DNA of 44,333 nt from an uncultured Alteromonadaceae bacterium (GTDB lineage Bacteria > Pseudomonadota > Gammaproteobacteria > Enterobacterales > Alteromonadaceae), in contig CAJXMO010000027.1 in assembly GCA_913056495.1 (NCBI GenBank), positions 1-44,333 on the forward strand, in the 5' to 3' direction. The notes beneath the pieces are model-generated. The model saw only the letters and a program-made list of their open reading frames with translations. It made no database searches and was not told the DNA's origin. The translations under genes were made by a program, and so were the position numbers. Shown here one piece after another: positions 25,599 to 31,917 of the stretch; the stretch's first letter is position 1; each line of letters begins with the position of its first letter.

Positions 25599-25772
25599 TT
25601 ATCTCCGAGCCTTTAAAATTAACCATAAAATAATGCGGCCAAGCTGGTTGCCAAAAGCAGTAAACGCAGCCAGAACGCCCTGATAAAAATAAATACCTGC
25701 AGCAAAACCACAGCCAAGCCCAAAGCCTGCACCAGCGAGTATTAAAAACAGTTGAAGTGGATCAGTCGGCAT
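25599..25772 (-). CDS. Small membrane protein in the lysis region
   Basis: A 57-residue protein when started at MPTDPLQLF (25772), which has GAGGAG nine bases upstream. Hydrophobic segments LFLILAGAGFGLGCGFAAGIYFY and LGRIILWLILKA give one or two membrane spans, with a basic end. Size and place fit a second holin, antiholin or spanin component, but no spanin signature is seen. Overlaps the DUF2730 gene by 11 bp. Confidence 0.6.
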   Translation of the reverse strand: MPTDPLQLFLILAGAGFGLGCGFAAGIYFYQGVLAAFTAFGNQLGRIILWLILKARR

Positions 25773-26139
25773 TTTTGCGCGCTCCTCTGAGTTCATTCTC
25801 AAGCAGAATGTTGATTGTAGTGTGCAGCTGGTTGAGCTGCGGGCTGATGCTGGTCATTTGTGCATGTAGATCGGCCATGTCCTGGCGAACTTCTGCAATT
25901 TCCTTTTTGCTGGGCATGGCGTCTAAATCTTTGCGGATTAACACTTGCTCTTGCCGCATGGCTGAATTTGTGTCGATGACCTTTTTTGTTAGTTCATCCA
26001 GTTTTTCTGATGTGGCTTCAAGCTCTTTGCGCTTAGCAAAAAACTTGCTGGCCCAGGCAACAAAAACAAAGCTGACTAAACACCCCATAGCGCTCAGTCC
26101 AAATACAATCAGTGTTTGATACTTTTGGATAAATTCCAT
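25762..26139 (-). CDS. DUF2730 family protein (Mu gp25-like), membrane-anchored coiled coil
   Basis: A 125-residue protein with an N-terminal membrane helix (TLIVFGLSAMGCLVSFVFVAWA), then a basic turn (KFFAKRKELEA) and a long coiled coil (TSEKLDELTKKVIDTNSAMRQEQ ... EIAEVRQDMADLHAQMTSISPQLNQLHTTINILLENEL). This is the DUF2730 layout seen in the Mu lysis region. A spanin-like or lysis-accessory role is suggested by context, not shown. Confidence 0.75.
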   Translation of the reverse strand: MEFIQKYQTLIVFGLSAMGCLVSFVFVAWASKFFAKRKELEATSEKLDELTKKVIDTNSAMRQEQVLIRKDLDAMPSKKEIAEVRQDMADLHAQMTSISPQLNQLHTTINILLENELRGARKNAD

Positions 26140-26141
26140 GG

Positions 26142-26366
26142 TTAACGTCCTGTACGTTGTTTGTGTTTAAGCTCAATTGCGCTTTGGCAATCAATGCAGT
26201 ATTTGCAGCTGTGAATCGCCTCACGCCTTGCACGCGGTATTTCAACACCGCATTGCAGGCAGAAAGATTCGTCGTTATCGTCGCCTGCGAACTGAGCCTT
26301 ATTGGCGTTGAGTGCGTTGTTTATGCGCATGTCGATTAGGTCTTGCGCTCTGTCTGCGTTATCCAT
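26142..26366 (-). CDS. TraR/DksA-family zinc finger protein
   Basis: A 74-residue protein starting at MDNADRAQDLIDMRIN (26366; AAAAGGAATAAAA precedes). Cysteines 36, 39, 57 and 60 give the C-x2-C-x17-C-x2-C finger of TraR and short DksA relatives, with CGVEIPRARREAI between. TraR-type proteins enter the RNA polymerase secondary channel and mimic DksA with ppGpp. Such genes recur in phage late regions, and this one could tune late or host transcription. The start overlaps the holin gene by 8 bp. Confidence 0.85.
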   Translation of the reverse strand: MDNADRAQDLIDMRINNALNANKAQFAGDDNDESFCLQCGVEIPRARREAIHSCKYCIDCQSAIELKHKQRTGR

Positions 26367-26772
26367 TTTTATTCCTTTTAAGTTGTGAGATAAGTTGCCC
26401 CGCACGTGGTATGGCTTTTTCAACTGAGCGGCCAATGACATAACCGCCTAACCCCAGTTGTAATAAAGTCCAGGCTTGTTCTGATAAGCGATACTGGAGT
26501 ACGCCAAAGCAATCCAGCGTAATTAAAACCAAAAACGTGAGCATGGTAATGGGTCGCCAATTCCGCTGTAGCCAGCTTTCGCCTTGCGCTTCTGCTTGTA
26601 TTACTGCGCTTTTGGCTTCCAGTATTTTGGCTTCTTGTGCCAGATATTCTGCATTGAGCTGGTTGTCTAACTGCTTAAGCTGAACGTCAAAGGCTTTGCG
26701 CTCTTCGTCACTGGTAAATACATCATCGAGTAAATTGCCGATTGCTCCGGCGATATCAAGTACGCTAGCCAC
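26359..26772 (-). CDS. Putative 3-TM holin
   Basis: A 137-residue product from the GTG at 26772, which has a perfect AAGGAGG six bases upstream inside the end of the previous gene. The TTG-started longer reading would place that ribosome site inside the gene, so it is less likely. An N-terminal segment (VLDIAGAIGNLLDDVF), a coiled coil (ERKAFDVQLKQLDNQLNAEYLAQEAKILEAKSAVIQAEA), GESWLQRNWRPITMLTFLVLITLDCFGVL and LGLGGYVIGRSVEK match the 3TM holin family of phages. It would open the inner membrane for the endolysin. Confidence 0.8.
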   Translation of the reverse strand: MASVLDIAGAIGNLLDDVFTSDEERKAFDVQLKQLDNQLNAEYLAQEAKILEAKSAVIQAEAQGESWLQRNWRPITMLTFLVLITLDCFGVLQYRLSEQAWTLLQLGLGGYVIGRSVEKAIPRAGQLISQLKRNKNG

Positions 26773-26986
26773 ATTGGCCTCCTTTAGCAGCAAATACCGC
26801 TTTGGCTATTTCAACCGGTGATACACTGTGCCAGCCTTTAGTAAAAAAGCTTTGCAGGGTGCCATCGTGGCTGTGTAGTGGAATCTCGTTAGGGTTAAAC
26901 GGCATGTTGTGCATGGCGGCATCCACCTCTGCTTTAATGCGTTTTGCTTGCCCTTTGTCGAACGACCAGTCTGCGTTGCGTCCCAT
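26765..26986 (-). CDS. Hypothetical protein between endolysin and holin
   Basis: A 73-residue protein starting MGRNADWSFDKGQAKRIKAEVDAAM (26986, with GAGG upstream; its ATG overlaps the endolysin TAA as TAATG). Contains PFNPNEIPLHSHDGTLQSFFTKGWHSVSPVEIAKAVFAAKGG. No membrane segment. Not recognised; its end carries the holin ribosome site, so it may act mainly in translational coupling, or be a lysis regulator. Confidence 0.6.
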   Translation of the reverse strand: MGRNADWSFDKGQAKRIKAEVDAAMHNMPFNPNEIPLHSHDGTLQSFFTKGWHSVSPVEIAKAVFAAKGGQCG

Positions 26987-27573
26987 TAGCACACCTCGTC
27001 TGCATATAAACAAAAAGCAAATTCCGTCATATATGCTAAGCGGTTAAACCAGCCCTCCAGGTTAGGGCGTTGTGAGGCATCGCTGGCGCAAATACGGGCG
27101 TATTTGCGGCCACGGTTAACTGACAATTGAGCAATTAATTCAGTGGGTCTTTGGCGACGAGCAGCGGCCAGGGTTTTAGGGCCTAACAAACCATCTGGTT
27201 TGGCGCCTACACAGCGCTGTAAAATTTGAGTCATGGCAAAGCGGCCATGGTTGACTGCGCCATCAAATATCAGGGTATCAACCCCAATTTCCATTTGTGC
27301 GCATTGCATCGCTCGCCAGTAGTCACGGTGATAGATGCGAATCGCTTGTGTTGCTGTGAGGTTGGCTATATCTACATTGGGGTATGCTCGCTGGCTAATG
27401 CCAAACTTGGTTAAACCACCTTTGTCGGTGGCTTTATGGTTAATGCCGCCATCGGCCAGTAAGCCGCCTTCAACATTGAGCACCAGTAGCATACTGCGGG
27501 CAAAATCAAGCTCGTATGGATTTAGAGCCAGTTCTATGTCTGGTTTTAAGGTAATGGATTGTAAATTGACCAC
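26986..27573 (-). CDS. Endolysin, glycoside hydrolase family 108
   Basis: A 195-residue muramidase. The GH108 motif appears as NVEGGLL with catalytic Glu35, then HKATDKGGLTKFGIS and FDGAVNHG; the C-terminal half (ILQRCVGAKPDGLLGPKTLAAARRQ ... LIAQLSVNRGRKYARI ... LEGWFNRLAYM) is the paired peptidoglycan-binding domain. It cleaves the glycan backbone of peptidoglycan. No signal peptide, so it needs the holin. It is the first lysis gene after a 23-bp activator box at 27632-27654. Confidence 0.92.
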   Translation of the reverse strand: MVNLQSITLKPDIELALNPYELDFARSMLLVLNVEGGLLADGGINHKATDKGGLTKFGISQRAYPNVDIANLTATQAIRIYHRDYWRAMQCAQMEIGVDTLIFDGAVNHGRFAMTQILQRCVGAKPDGLLGPKTLAAARRQRPTELIAQLSVNRGRKYARICASDASQRPNLEGWFNRLAYMTEFAFCLYADEVC

Positions 27574-27631
27574 TTGGGCACTCCTGCAATACCGTTAGGT
27601 TTTGCGATAGAGTGCCAATTTTTGGTTGGTG

Positions 27632-27654
27632 TGAATTTTAAACTAGATTAAAAA
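27632..27654 (-). promoter_or_regulatory. 23-bp late activator box, copy upstream of the lysis operon
   Basis: Identical over 23 bp to 18585-18607. The minus-strand core is TTTAATCTAGTTTAAA. Its centre is about 72 bp from the endolysin start. The -10 region is less clear here: TCTATC at about 27611-27606 is the nearest candidate. The box lies just past the stop of the zinc-ribbon gene, so the lysis operon is a separate transcription unit from it. Confidence 0.65.
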
Positions 27655-27657
27655 GTT

Positions 27658-28209
27658 TTAGTCGATGCTAAATTCTTTTATGTCTCCTTCGACGGAGATA
27701 ACGGCGTTAGCTACATGCTGAATACGTGCTCCAAAGACATTTGTAGCAGTAAACGTAGTAGTAACTAAAATATGATTGTTTAAATCCCTCATGACAGTTT
27801 TTTTATGCTCGTAGCTATCTGGTGACGGCAAATTCAGCTTTATTCGCTTAGCCAACTCCCGGTGCTCACCGCTCCAGGATGAGAATTGTTTTTGGATTTT
27901 CTTTTCCCTGTCAGTAAGTGGACTTTGTGATAGTTCTTTTCTAGCTTCAAAATCTTTATTGCGCTGAGCTATGTGTTTGCTTAATGCTTCATTTCTGGAT
28001 TCGTCATCAGGATAAAACATTATGGCAGCGATAGTTAAAACAGCTAGGACTGTAAATATAAGCTTATTATCAACTGAGGAGTTGCTAGGTTGTTTAAATC
28101 TTTTTTGGTAAGTTTTTTCGTTAAGAACATTACCACACTGAATACAAACTGCAGCTTTAGCCACATTTTTCTTACCGCAATCTGGGCATTCTATAATTTT
28201 AACTTTCAT
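27658..28209 (-). CDS. Zinc-ribbon membrane protein (accessory gene)
   Basis: A 183-residue protein started at MKVKIIECPDCGKKNV (28209), which has GGAG upstream. CPDC at residue 8 and CIQC about 15 residues later make a zinc ribbon; NKLIFTVLAVLTIAAIMFY near residue 50 is a single membrane helix; the rest is a charged region (LSKHIAQRNKDFEARKELSQ) followed by a C-terminal beta domain (KKTVMRDLNNHILVTTTFTATNVFGARIQHVANAVISVEG). Function unknown. It follows the nuclease-like gene by 10 bp, and both lie outside the core phage gene order, so they look like lysogeny cargo. Confidence 0.7.
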   Translation of the reverse strand: MKVKIIECPDCGKKNVAKAAVCIQCGNVLNEKTYQKRFKQPSNSSVDNKLIFTVLAVLTIAAIMFYPDDESRNEALSKHIAQRNKDFEARKELSQSPLTDREKKIQKQFSSWSGEHRELAKRIKLNLPSPDSYEHKKTVMRDLNNHILVTTTFTATNVFGARIQHVANAVISVEGDIKEFSID

Positions 28210-28219
28210 CCGTGACTCC

Positions 28220-28516
28220 TTATTTATCTCGTTCAATTACCTTATATTCAATGTCTATGGCTACTTTAAGCCTTTTGATAAAGCGCTGTTCGTCTCGTTC
28301 ACAAATCAAAACGACCATAGGCTTTTTGCCTGTTTGCTTTGCGTAGTATAAGGCTTGGCCAATGCCCTCAGCCCATTTTTCACACCAATCAAATTCTATG
28401 GCATGCGTTTTGGTTAAACAATCTACGCGTGTTCGATCTGGCAGGATATATTCCGTTTTACCATTCCATTGTTCGCAGTAGTAATCTACATAATCAGCTT
28501 CGTGCCAAGCGTCCAT
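28220..28516 (-). CDS. Small PD-(D/E)XK-like nuclease (accessory gene)
   Basis: A 98-residue protein. The core TEYILPDRTRVDCLTKTHAIEFDW followed by AEGIGQALYYAKQTGKKPMVVLI has the order of the restriction-endonuclease fold: Asp32, then Glu41-x-Asp43, then the helix with the conserved Gln (GQALYYA) and a final strand. The usual Lys of E-x-K is replaced by Asp43; Lys47 is nearby. Family members include small resolvase- and Vsr-like nucleases. It is the first gene of a two-gene leftward unit next to the repressor, the usual place of phage cargo. Activity is an inference. Confidence 0.65.
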   Translation of the reverse strand: MDAWHEADYVDYYCEQWNGKTEYILPDRTRVDCLTKTHAIEFDWCEKWAEGIGQALYYAKQTGKKPMVVLICERDEQRFIKRLKVAIDIEYKVIERDK

Positions 28517-28667
28517 AACGTGTCTAACCTAAAAAATAATTTTAAGTGTAGCCTATTTTATTTTGTTGCCTAACTTTTAAATCGTGCTAGTGCCGTGCCT
28601 TAAAGGTCTAAGAATTATGACAAATTAACTTTGTAGCGCAACTTTCAAAGCCTGTTAGCTTAGTTCT

Positions 28668-28709
28668 CACGGACAAATGTTCGTGAAAACGGGTTAACCC
28701 CTTTTTTTT
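28668..28709 (+). terminator. Rightward terminator-like structure
   Basis: A 7-bp hairpin CACGGAC-AAAT-GTTCGTG (one G-U pair) is followed by AAAAC, then GGG-TTAA-CCC and a run of eight T residues. Read rightward it looks like an intrinsic terminator, but no rightward gene lies to its left within the phage, so it may end a small RNA from the 28520-28660 interval. No clear promoter is visible for such an RNA. Confidence 0.45.
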
Positions 28710-28721
28710 ATTTCATAAATA

Positions 28722-28750
28722 GTTGACTCTATCAACGCACAATTTTGTGC
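28722..28750. promoter_or_regulatory. Two abutting dyads upstream of a small gene
   Basis: GTTGACTCTATCAAC (arms GTTGA/TCAAC) is followed with no gap by GCACAATTTTGTGC (perfect 6-bp arms). Together they fill the space before the ribosome site of the small TTG-started gene at 28778. TTGACT could serve as a -35, but no matching -10 is evident. Probably regulator-binding sites. Confidence 0.45.
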
Positions 28751-28777
28751 AGAGATTTAGTCATAAGGAGAAAGACT

Positions 28778-28918
28778 TTGAAAAATCAAAACTTAAAACA
28801 GCAGTACCAAAACATTTTAGACACCTACATAGCTCGCGGTTTATCCGAAGAGCTTTTTGAGGCGTTATTAATACTGGCACAAAAATCAATTAACCAATGC
28901 CCTGAGCGAACAAGCTAA
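28778..28918 (+). CDS. Small 46-aa protein, TTG start
   Basis: A short reading frame that begins with TTG seven bases after a strong AAGGAG. The product (MKNQNLKQQYQNILDTYIAR... then GLSEELFEALLILAQKS) is amphipathic and helical. It runs toward the repressor gene and overlaps its 3' end by 29 bp on the opposite strand. It has its own upstream dyads. It could be a small modulator of the lysogeny switch; no family is recognised. Confidence 0.5.
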   Translation: MKNQNLKQQYQNILDTYIARGLSEELFEALLILAQKSINQCPERTS

Positions 28919-29354
28919 GCAGTCGCTTAATAGTTTTCTGACCTGCCTCATCCCGGGTACGGTAGGTTTGTGCATTGGATACTTCCAAATACATTTCCAG
29001 CATTTTCGCAACGATGGTTTGATCTTTAAAATCAAGGCCAGCATCCTGCATTTGCTCACCAATTAGTGAAATCATTTCAACTAAGTCATCAGTTTCAATA
29101 CCAACTTTGTTTGCACTTTTAACCGTAGAGCCATCTTCAACAATACCAGATCCAGATGGGATCCCCGTTAGAATAAAATTTACGTCTGCGCCTAACTCAG
29201 CTGCTTTGAGTAAATAGAATGCATCAGGTTGCCGTTTACCTTTCTCGTAATTGATTTGAGATGCCTTCGTAACACCGCATTTTTCAGCAAATATTACCTG
29301 TGAATCCCCTAATTTTTTACGCTCTGCTTTAAGCCTTTCGCCAATTTCAGACAT
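28890..29354 (-). CDS. Cro/CI-type phage repressor
   Basis: A 154-residue protein from the ATG at 29354 (MSEIGERLKAERKKLGDSQVIFAEKCGVTKASQINYEKGKRQPDAFYLLKAAELGADVNFILTG). The XRE helix-turn-helix occupies residues 5-60. The C-terminal half (LVEMISLIGEQMQDAGLDFKDQTIVAKMLEMYLEVS) is helical and likely dimerises; no LexA/S24 Ser-Lys protease pattern is visible, so induction would not be by RecA self-cleavage. An ATG 39 bp upstream in the same frame would run through the operator and lacks a ribosome site. It is divergent from the early operon and flanked by palindromic sites. Confidence 0.82.
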   Translation of the reverse strand: MSEIGERLKAERKKLGDSQVIFAEKCGVTKASQINYEKGKRQPDAFYLLKAAELGADVNFILTGIPSGSGIVEDGSTVKSANKVGIETDDLVEMISLIGEQMQDAGLDFKDQTIVAKMLEMYLEVSNAQTYRTRDEAGQKTIKRLLSLFAQGIG

Positions 29355-29367
29355 AGGAACCCGCAAA

Positions 29368-29421
29368 AGGTAAACAAATGTCAACTTTTTCATTGACAGT
29401 AAACGTTTGTTTACCTATATT
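29368..29421 (+). promoter_or_regulatory. Early promoter with repressor operator in the spacer
   Basis: TTGACA (29393-29398), a 17-bp spacer and TATATT (29416-29421) form a near-consensus sigma-70 promoter facing the early genes. The spacer holds the palindrome GTAAACGTTTGTTTAC (29399-29414). A related half-site, AGGTAAACAAATGTCA, lies at 29368-29383 in inverse orientation, close to the repressor start. Occupation by the repressor would block the early promoter and could also autoregulate the repressor gene. Confidence 0.75.
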
Positions 29422-29439
29422 TATATCGAACTTAACCAA

Positions 29440-29476
29440 ACCTTTCGGAATTACTCGCCAAAGTCGCCCGAAAGGT
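29440..29476 (+). promoter_or_regulatory. Inverted repeat in the early leader (Ner operator or RNA hairpin)
   Basis: ACCTTTCGG and CCGAAAGGT form a perfect 9-bp inverted repeat separated by 19 bases, just downstream of the early promoter and before the Ner-like gene. It could be the binding site for Ner, which in Mu represses early transcription, or a stable 5' leader hairpin. Confidence 0.5.
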
Positions 29477-29498
29477 CAACCAGAAAAGGTAATTTACT

Positions 29499-29771
29499 AT
29501 GAAACCAGAAGAAATCAAAGAAGCGTTACACCGTAAAGGTTATAGCATTTCGTTAATTGCCGAAGCGCTCGACGTTGGTATTGCCACTGTTTCAGGTACT
29601 GTTGCAGGCCATACCCAATCTCGCAATGTAGCCGAAGCAATTGCCAAGCTACTTGATAAACCACTGATAGAAGTGTTCCCAAACCAAGAAAGCTATCACC
29701 GCCCACCACGTTTAATTGGCGAAGCCCGCGTTGCCAAACTTGCCGAAGTAAAACAGCTCTTAGCCAGCTAA
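29499..29771 (+). CDS. Ner-like DNA-binding protein
   Basis: A 90-residue protein: MKPEEIKEALHRKGYSISLIAEALDVGIATVSGTVAGHTQSRNVAEAIAKLLDKPLIEVFP is the Ner/Nlp family helix-turn-helix, and LIGEARVAKLAEVKQLL is a C-terminal extension. In Mu, Ner turns down early and repressor transcription after infection. First gene of the early operon, with AAGG upstream and the inverted repeat at 29440-29476 in its leader. Confidence 0.85.
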   Translation: MKPEEIKEALHRKGYSISLIAEALDVGIATVSGTVAGHTQSRNVAEAIAKLLDKPLIEVFPNQESYHRPPRLIGEARVAKLAEVKQLLAS

Positions 29772-29782
29772 GGAATTTTGCT

Positions 29783-30040
29783 ATGTCTAAAAAAACTATT
29801 GAAGAACTCGGCCAGCTTAAAATAAAAATGTGTAATGCAATTAAAGATTTGGCTGTATGCAAAATACACTCTGCCAGATTGGCTACATCAATAATTGAAC
29901 GGCGCGGTAAAGAAATGCAGTTGAGTAAAACAATGGCAGAAGACATTGTTTCAGCGATTGAAGAAGATGCCCTTTGTGAGTTGGTTGAAACAGTCTCTGA
30001 AATAGAGCTGCTGATTAAAAACGAATTACTTGCGTCGTAA
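29783..30040 (+). CDS. Hypothetical early protein
   Basis: An 85-residue helical protein (MSKKTIEELGQLKIKMCNAIKDLAVCKIHSARLATSIIERRGKEM...) with no recognisable motif. AAGGA precedes the start. It follows the Ner-like gene by 11 bp and is therefore made early. The long open frame on the other strand across 29515-30345 is a shadow. Confidence 0.6.
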   Translation: MSKKTIEELGQLKIKMCNAIKDLAVCKIHSARLATSIIERRGKEMQLSKTMAEDIVSAIEEDALCELVETVSEIELLIKNELLAS

Positions 30041-30102
30041 GTTTTAGGCCCGAGTAACCAATTTATCACTAACTCCTGAACCGAATTGACCGGAGCAAGA
30101 AA

Positions 30103-30495
30103 ATGAACTTTACCCCTGTTTTGAAAAACCAAATGCAGCAAGGCAGCCAGCACAGGGCATTGCCTGCTATTAAGCCTTGCAACGTAGTTAACCCGCTGAG
30201 CGTGACTGAGCTGCGCCAAAGTTTTAATCAAGTGCCGCAACTGATGCGCATTAACCTGACAGGACTGGCGTGGAGCTTTAAATTGATTGATCGCAAAGCT
30301 ATCAATACCAAGCCACTCACACAAGTTGTTATATTGTCTGTTCATGATGATTTGCCTTTTGCTGTAAAACTTAAATCCAGCTTAGGCCGGATGATGCCGA
30401 CTTGGGAATATCCAAAATTTGTTTTTAATTGGAATGGGCAACTGGCACGCAAGTTGTTAAACCCAGAGTTTGGAGATGCGCAATGTCAAGCATAA
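30103..30495 (+). CDS. Hypothetical early protein
   Basis: A 130-residue basic protein (MNFTPVLKNQMQQGSQHRALPAIKPCNVVNPLSVTELRQSFNQVPQLMRINLTGLAWSFKLIDRKAI...). I do not recognise it. GGAGC lies upstream. Its end overlaps the next gene's start by 13 bp. Confidence 0.55.
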   Translation: MNFTPVLKNQMQQGSQHRALPAIKPCNVVNPLSVTELRQSFNQVPQLMRINLTGLAWSFKLIDRKAINTKPLTQVVILSVHDDLPFAVKLKSSLGRMMPTWEYPKFVFNWNGQLARKLLNPEFGDAQCQA

Positions 30496-30986
30496 AACGC
30501 CGCCAATGGTCGCGCATAATGCCGCGCAGCCTGCCTGAATCACTTCAGTTATGTAAAGAGCATGCGCAAAGCACTCGCCAAATGAGTGTGCCACGTATTG
30601 CTGACCGCTGCGGTATGAGTACGGATATGCTTTATAAACGCTTAGGTAGCGGCGATATGCCAGCGAGCTTACTAATTCCGTACATGGCAGCAACCGGCCG
30701 GGTTTATCCGCTGATGTATATGGCTCATAGCCTGGATAAATTGATTGTAGATATGCCAAAAGGCAAAAAAGCCAGCCATAGTAACCTGACCCATTTAAAC
30801 CAATTTGCCAACCAGGTGATTGGGTTGATTATGCAGCTGGAAGAAGGCGGCGCCAACGCCCAATACGTTGCCGACCAAATTGTATTGTTAATGGAAAATT
30901 TGGCCGCGCAAAAGCTGGAAGTTGAGAAGCAAGCCGAGCCGCAAACCTGCCTGGATTTCTCGCCAGATAACGAATTTAAGGAATAG
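30483..30986 (+). CDS. CII-like/HTH early regulatory protein
   Basis: A 167-residue protein from the ATG at 30483 (GGAGATGCGCA upstream); an in-frame ATG 54 bp earlier lies deep inside the preceding gene. LPESLQLCKEHAQSTRQMSVPRIADRCGMSTDMLYKRLGSGDMPASLLIPYMAATG forms a helix-turn-helix of the phage regulatory CII/CP76 type, followed by a helical C-terminus (LTHLNQFANQVIGLIMQLEEG). Similar proteins are found in the early region of transposable phages. DNA target unknown. Confidence 0.6.
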   Translation: MSSIKRRQWSRIMPRSLPESLQLCKEHAQSTRQMSVPRIADRCGMSTDMLYKRLGSGDMPASLLIPYMAATGRVYPLMYMAHSLDKLIVDMPKGKKASHSNLTHLNQFANQVIGLIMQLEEGGANAQYVADQIVLLMENLAAQKLEVEKQAEPQTCLDFSPDNEFKE

Positions 30987-30990
30987 AACT

Positions 30991-31281
30991 ATGTGTATCA
31001 AAGACCAAGATCTATCTAAAAATCAAGATTCAAGGGGCACTCAACGTTATTGCCCCAGCTGTAAAAGTTTGGTTTATATCCCGTTTAATCCAGATTTTGG
31101 TAATGCGCGAGCAAACGGTGATAAAGCAGTGAAATCAGCTCTTCAAGCATCAGGAACTGGGGGTTGTCGTCGCGGAGATTGCCGTTTAAACGAATGTCAC
31201 CATTTGCGACATAACTGGCAGCGAGCTTTACAGCGTGTTCGTAAATTTTTTCTTTCTCTTGTTCTGAGCGAGCGTACATAA
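30991..31281 (+). CDS. Hypothetical early protein with Cys pairs
   Basis: A 96-residue reading frame from the ATG at 30991, preceded by AAGGA. It contains RYCPSCKSLVYIPF and a CRRGDCRLNEC cluster, so it could bind zinc, but the second half looks like low-grade sequence and is covered by a convincing frame on the opposite strand (31085-31279). Either the plus frame is real over its first half only or the two genes overlap in antisense. Confidence 0.4.
   Translation: MCIKDQDLSKNQDSRGTQRYCPSCKSLVYIPFNPDFGNARANGDKAVKSALQASGTGGCRRGDCRLNECHHLRHNWQRALQRVRKFFLSLVLSERT
31085..31279 (-). CDS. Antisense small protein within the early operon
   Basis: A 64-residue product from the minus strand (MYARSEQEKEKIYEHAVKLA..., then DIRLNGNLRDDNPQFLMLEE, then LISLLYHRLLAHYQ). 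Composition and helix pattern look like a true soluble protein. AAGGACTATTT places a ribosome site seven bases before the ATG. All neighbours are on the plus strand, so it would be expressed from its own promoter, perhaps in the lysogen, and its RNA would oppose the early transcript. Confidence 0.45.
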   Translation of the reverse strand: MYARSEQEKEKIYEHAVKLAASYVANGDIRLNGNLRDDNPQFLMLEELISLLYHRLLAHYQNLD

Positions 31282-31304
31282 ATAGTCCTTATTGGAGATT
31301 AAAA

Positions 31305-31607
31305 GTGAATTTAAACAATAGCTCACCAACACCGGAAAAACCATTTAATGCGTTAAGGATGAATACCATGAATATTAAACCGCTTGAACTCACTGAATTT
31401 CAACAAACTGCACAAAACAAGCCCTTGCTTAAGTGCGTGTGCTGCCGTGACAGACAGACCAGTGCCGGGGTTATTGAAGCTAGAGACTGGATAACGGCGG
31501 CCAATATGTGTGGCTGGCGGGTTGTATTTACTAGAGGTGAACGCATGGGTACCTGCTGCCCCAGTTGCGTGGATGATATGAAACGCGTGGAGGCGCAGCA
31601 AGCATGA
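31305..31607 (+). CDS. Small Cys-rich early protein
   Basis: A 100-residue protein from a GTG with GGAG upstream; an ATG at 31368 with AAGGA is an equally good start giving 79 residues. It carries KCVCCRDRQT and, about 40 residues later, GTCCPSCVDDM, a likely zinc-binding pair. The rest (GVIEARDWITAANMCGWRVVFTRGERM) is a small alpha/beta unit. It overlaps the next gene by 4 bp (ATGA). Not recognised. Confidence 0.6.
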   Translation: MNLNNSSPTPEKPFNALRMNTMNIKPLELTEFQQTAQNKPLLKCVCCRDRQTSAGVIEARDWITAANMCGWRVVFTRGERMGTCCPSCVDDMKRVEAQQA

Positions 31608-31912
31608 GTAAACAATATTTAAGCGCCCAGGTTCAGCGTGTATTAAAAACCATTGAGCTGATGGCAGGCCATGAAATTGAAGGGGTTGAACCCGGCAAAC
31701 TGGCAGAGGCGCTGCAAACCAGTGGCGCGGATGTTACCCGCATTTTAACCAATTTAGAGCATGCCGGTTTTGCTGAGCGGCTCCCGACAAACCCTAAGCG
31801 CTGGCGATTAGGCAAAGTTTTGGTGCAGCTGAGCAATACAGTTGAAGACAATTTTAGAACGGCACTGCGCCAGCTGCAAAGCGATGCCAATAACTACAAC
31901 GTAATGAGGTAG
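31604..31912 (+). CDS. Winged-helix (IclR-type HTH) early protein
   Basis: A 102-residue protein: QVQRVLKTIELMAGHEIEGVEPGKLAEALQTSGADVTRILTNLEHAGFAERLPTNPKRWRLG matches the winged helix of IclR-type regulators, with recognition helix SGADVTRILTNLEHAG and a wing. The C-terminal 40 residues are helical. It likely binds DNA. It is coupled to the previous gene by a 4-bp overlap. Confidence 0.7.
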   Translation: MSKQYLSAQVQRVLKTIELMAGHEIEGVEPGKLAEALQTSGADVTRILTNLEHAGFAERLPTNPKRWRLGKVLVQLSNTVEDNFRTALRQLQSDANNYNVMR

Positions 31913-31917
31913 ATGCC

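Noticed and set aside
28560..28600. CTAG at 28587 as a fourth Mor-type box, about 72 bp before the nuclease-like gene
   Set aside because: The distance fits, but the flanks are GC-rich and do not match the TTTAAT/TTTAAA arms.
29515..30345. A 276-codon open frame on the minus strand
   Set aside because: It lies antisense to three early genes that each have ribosome sites and plausible products. Its own sequence is rich in Leu and Ser with no domain, as expected of a shadow frame.
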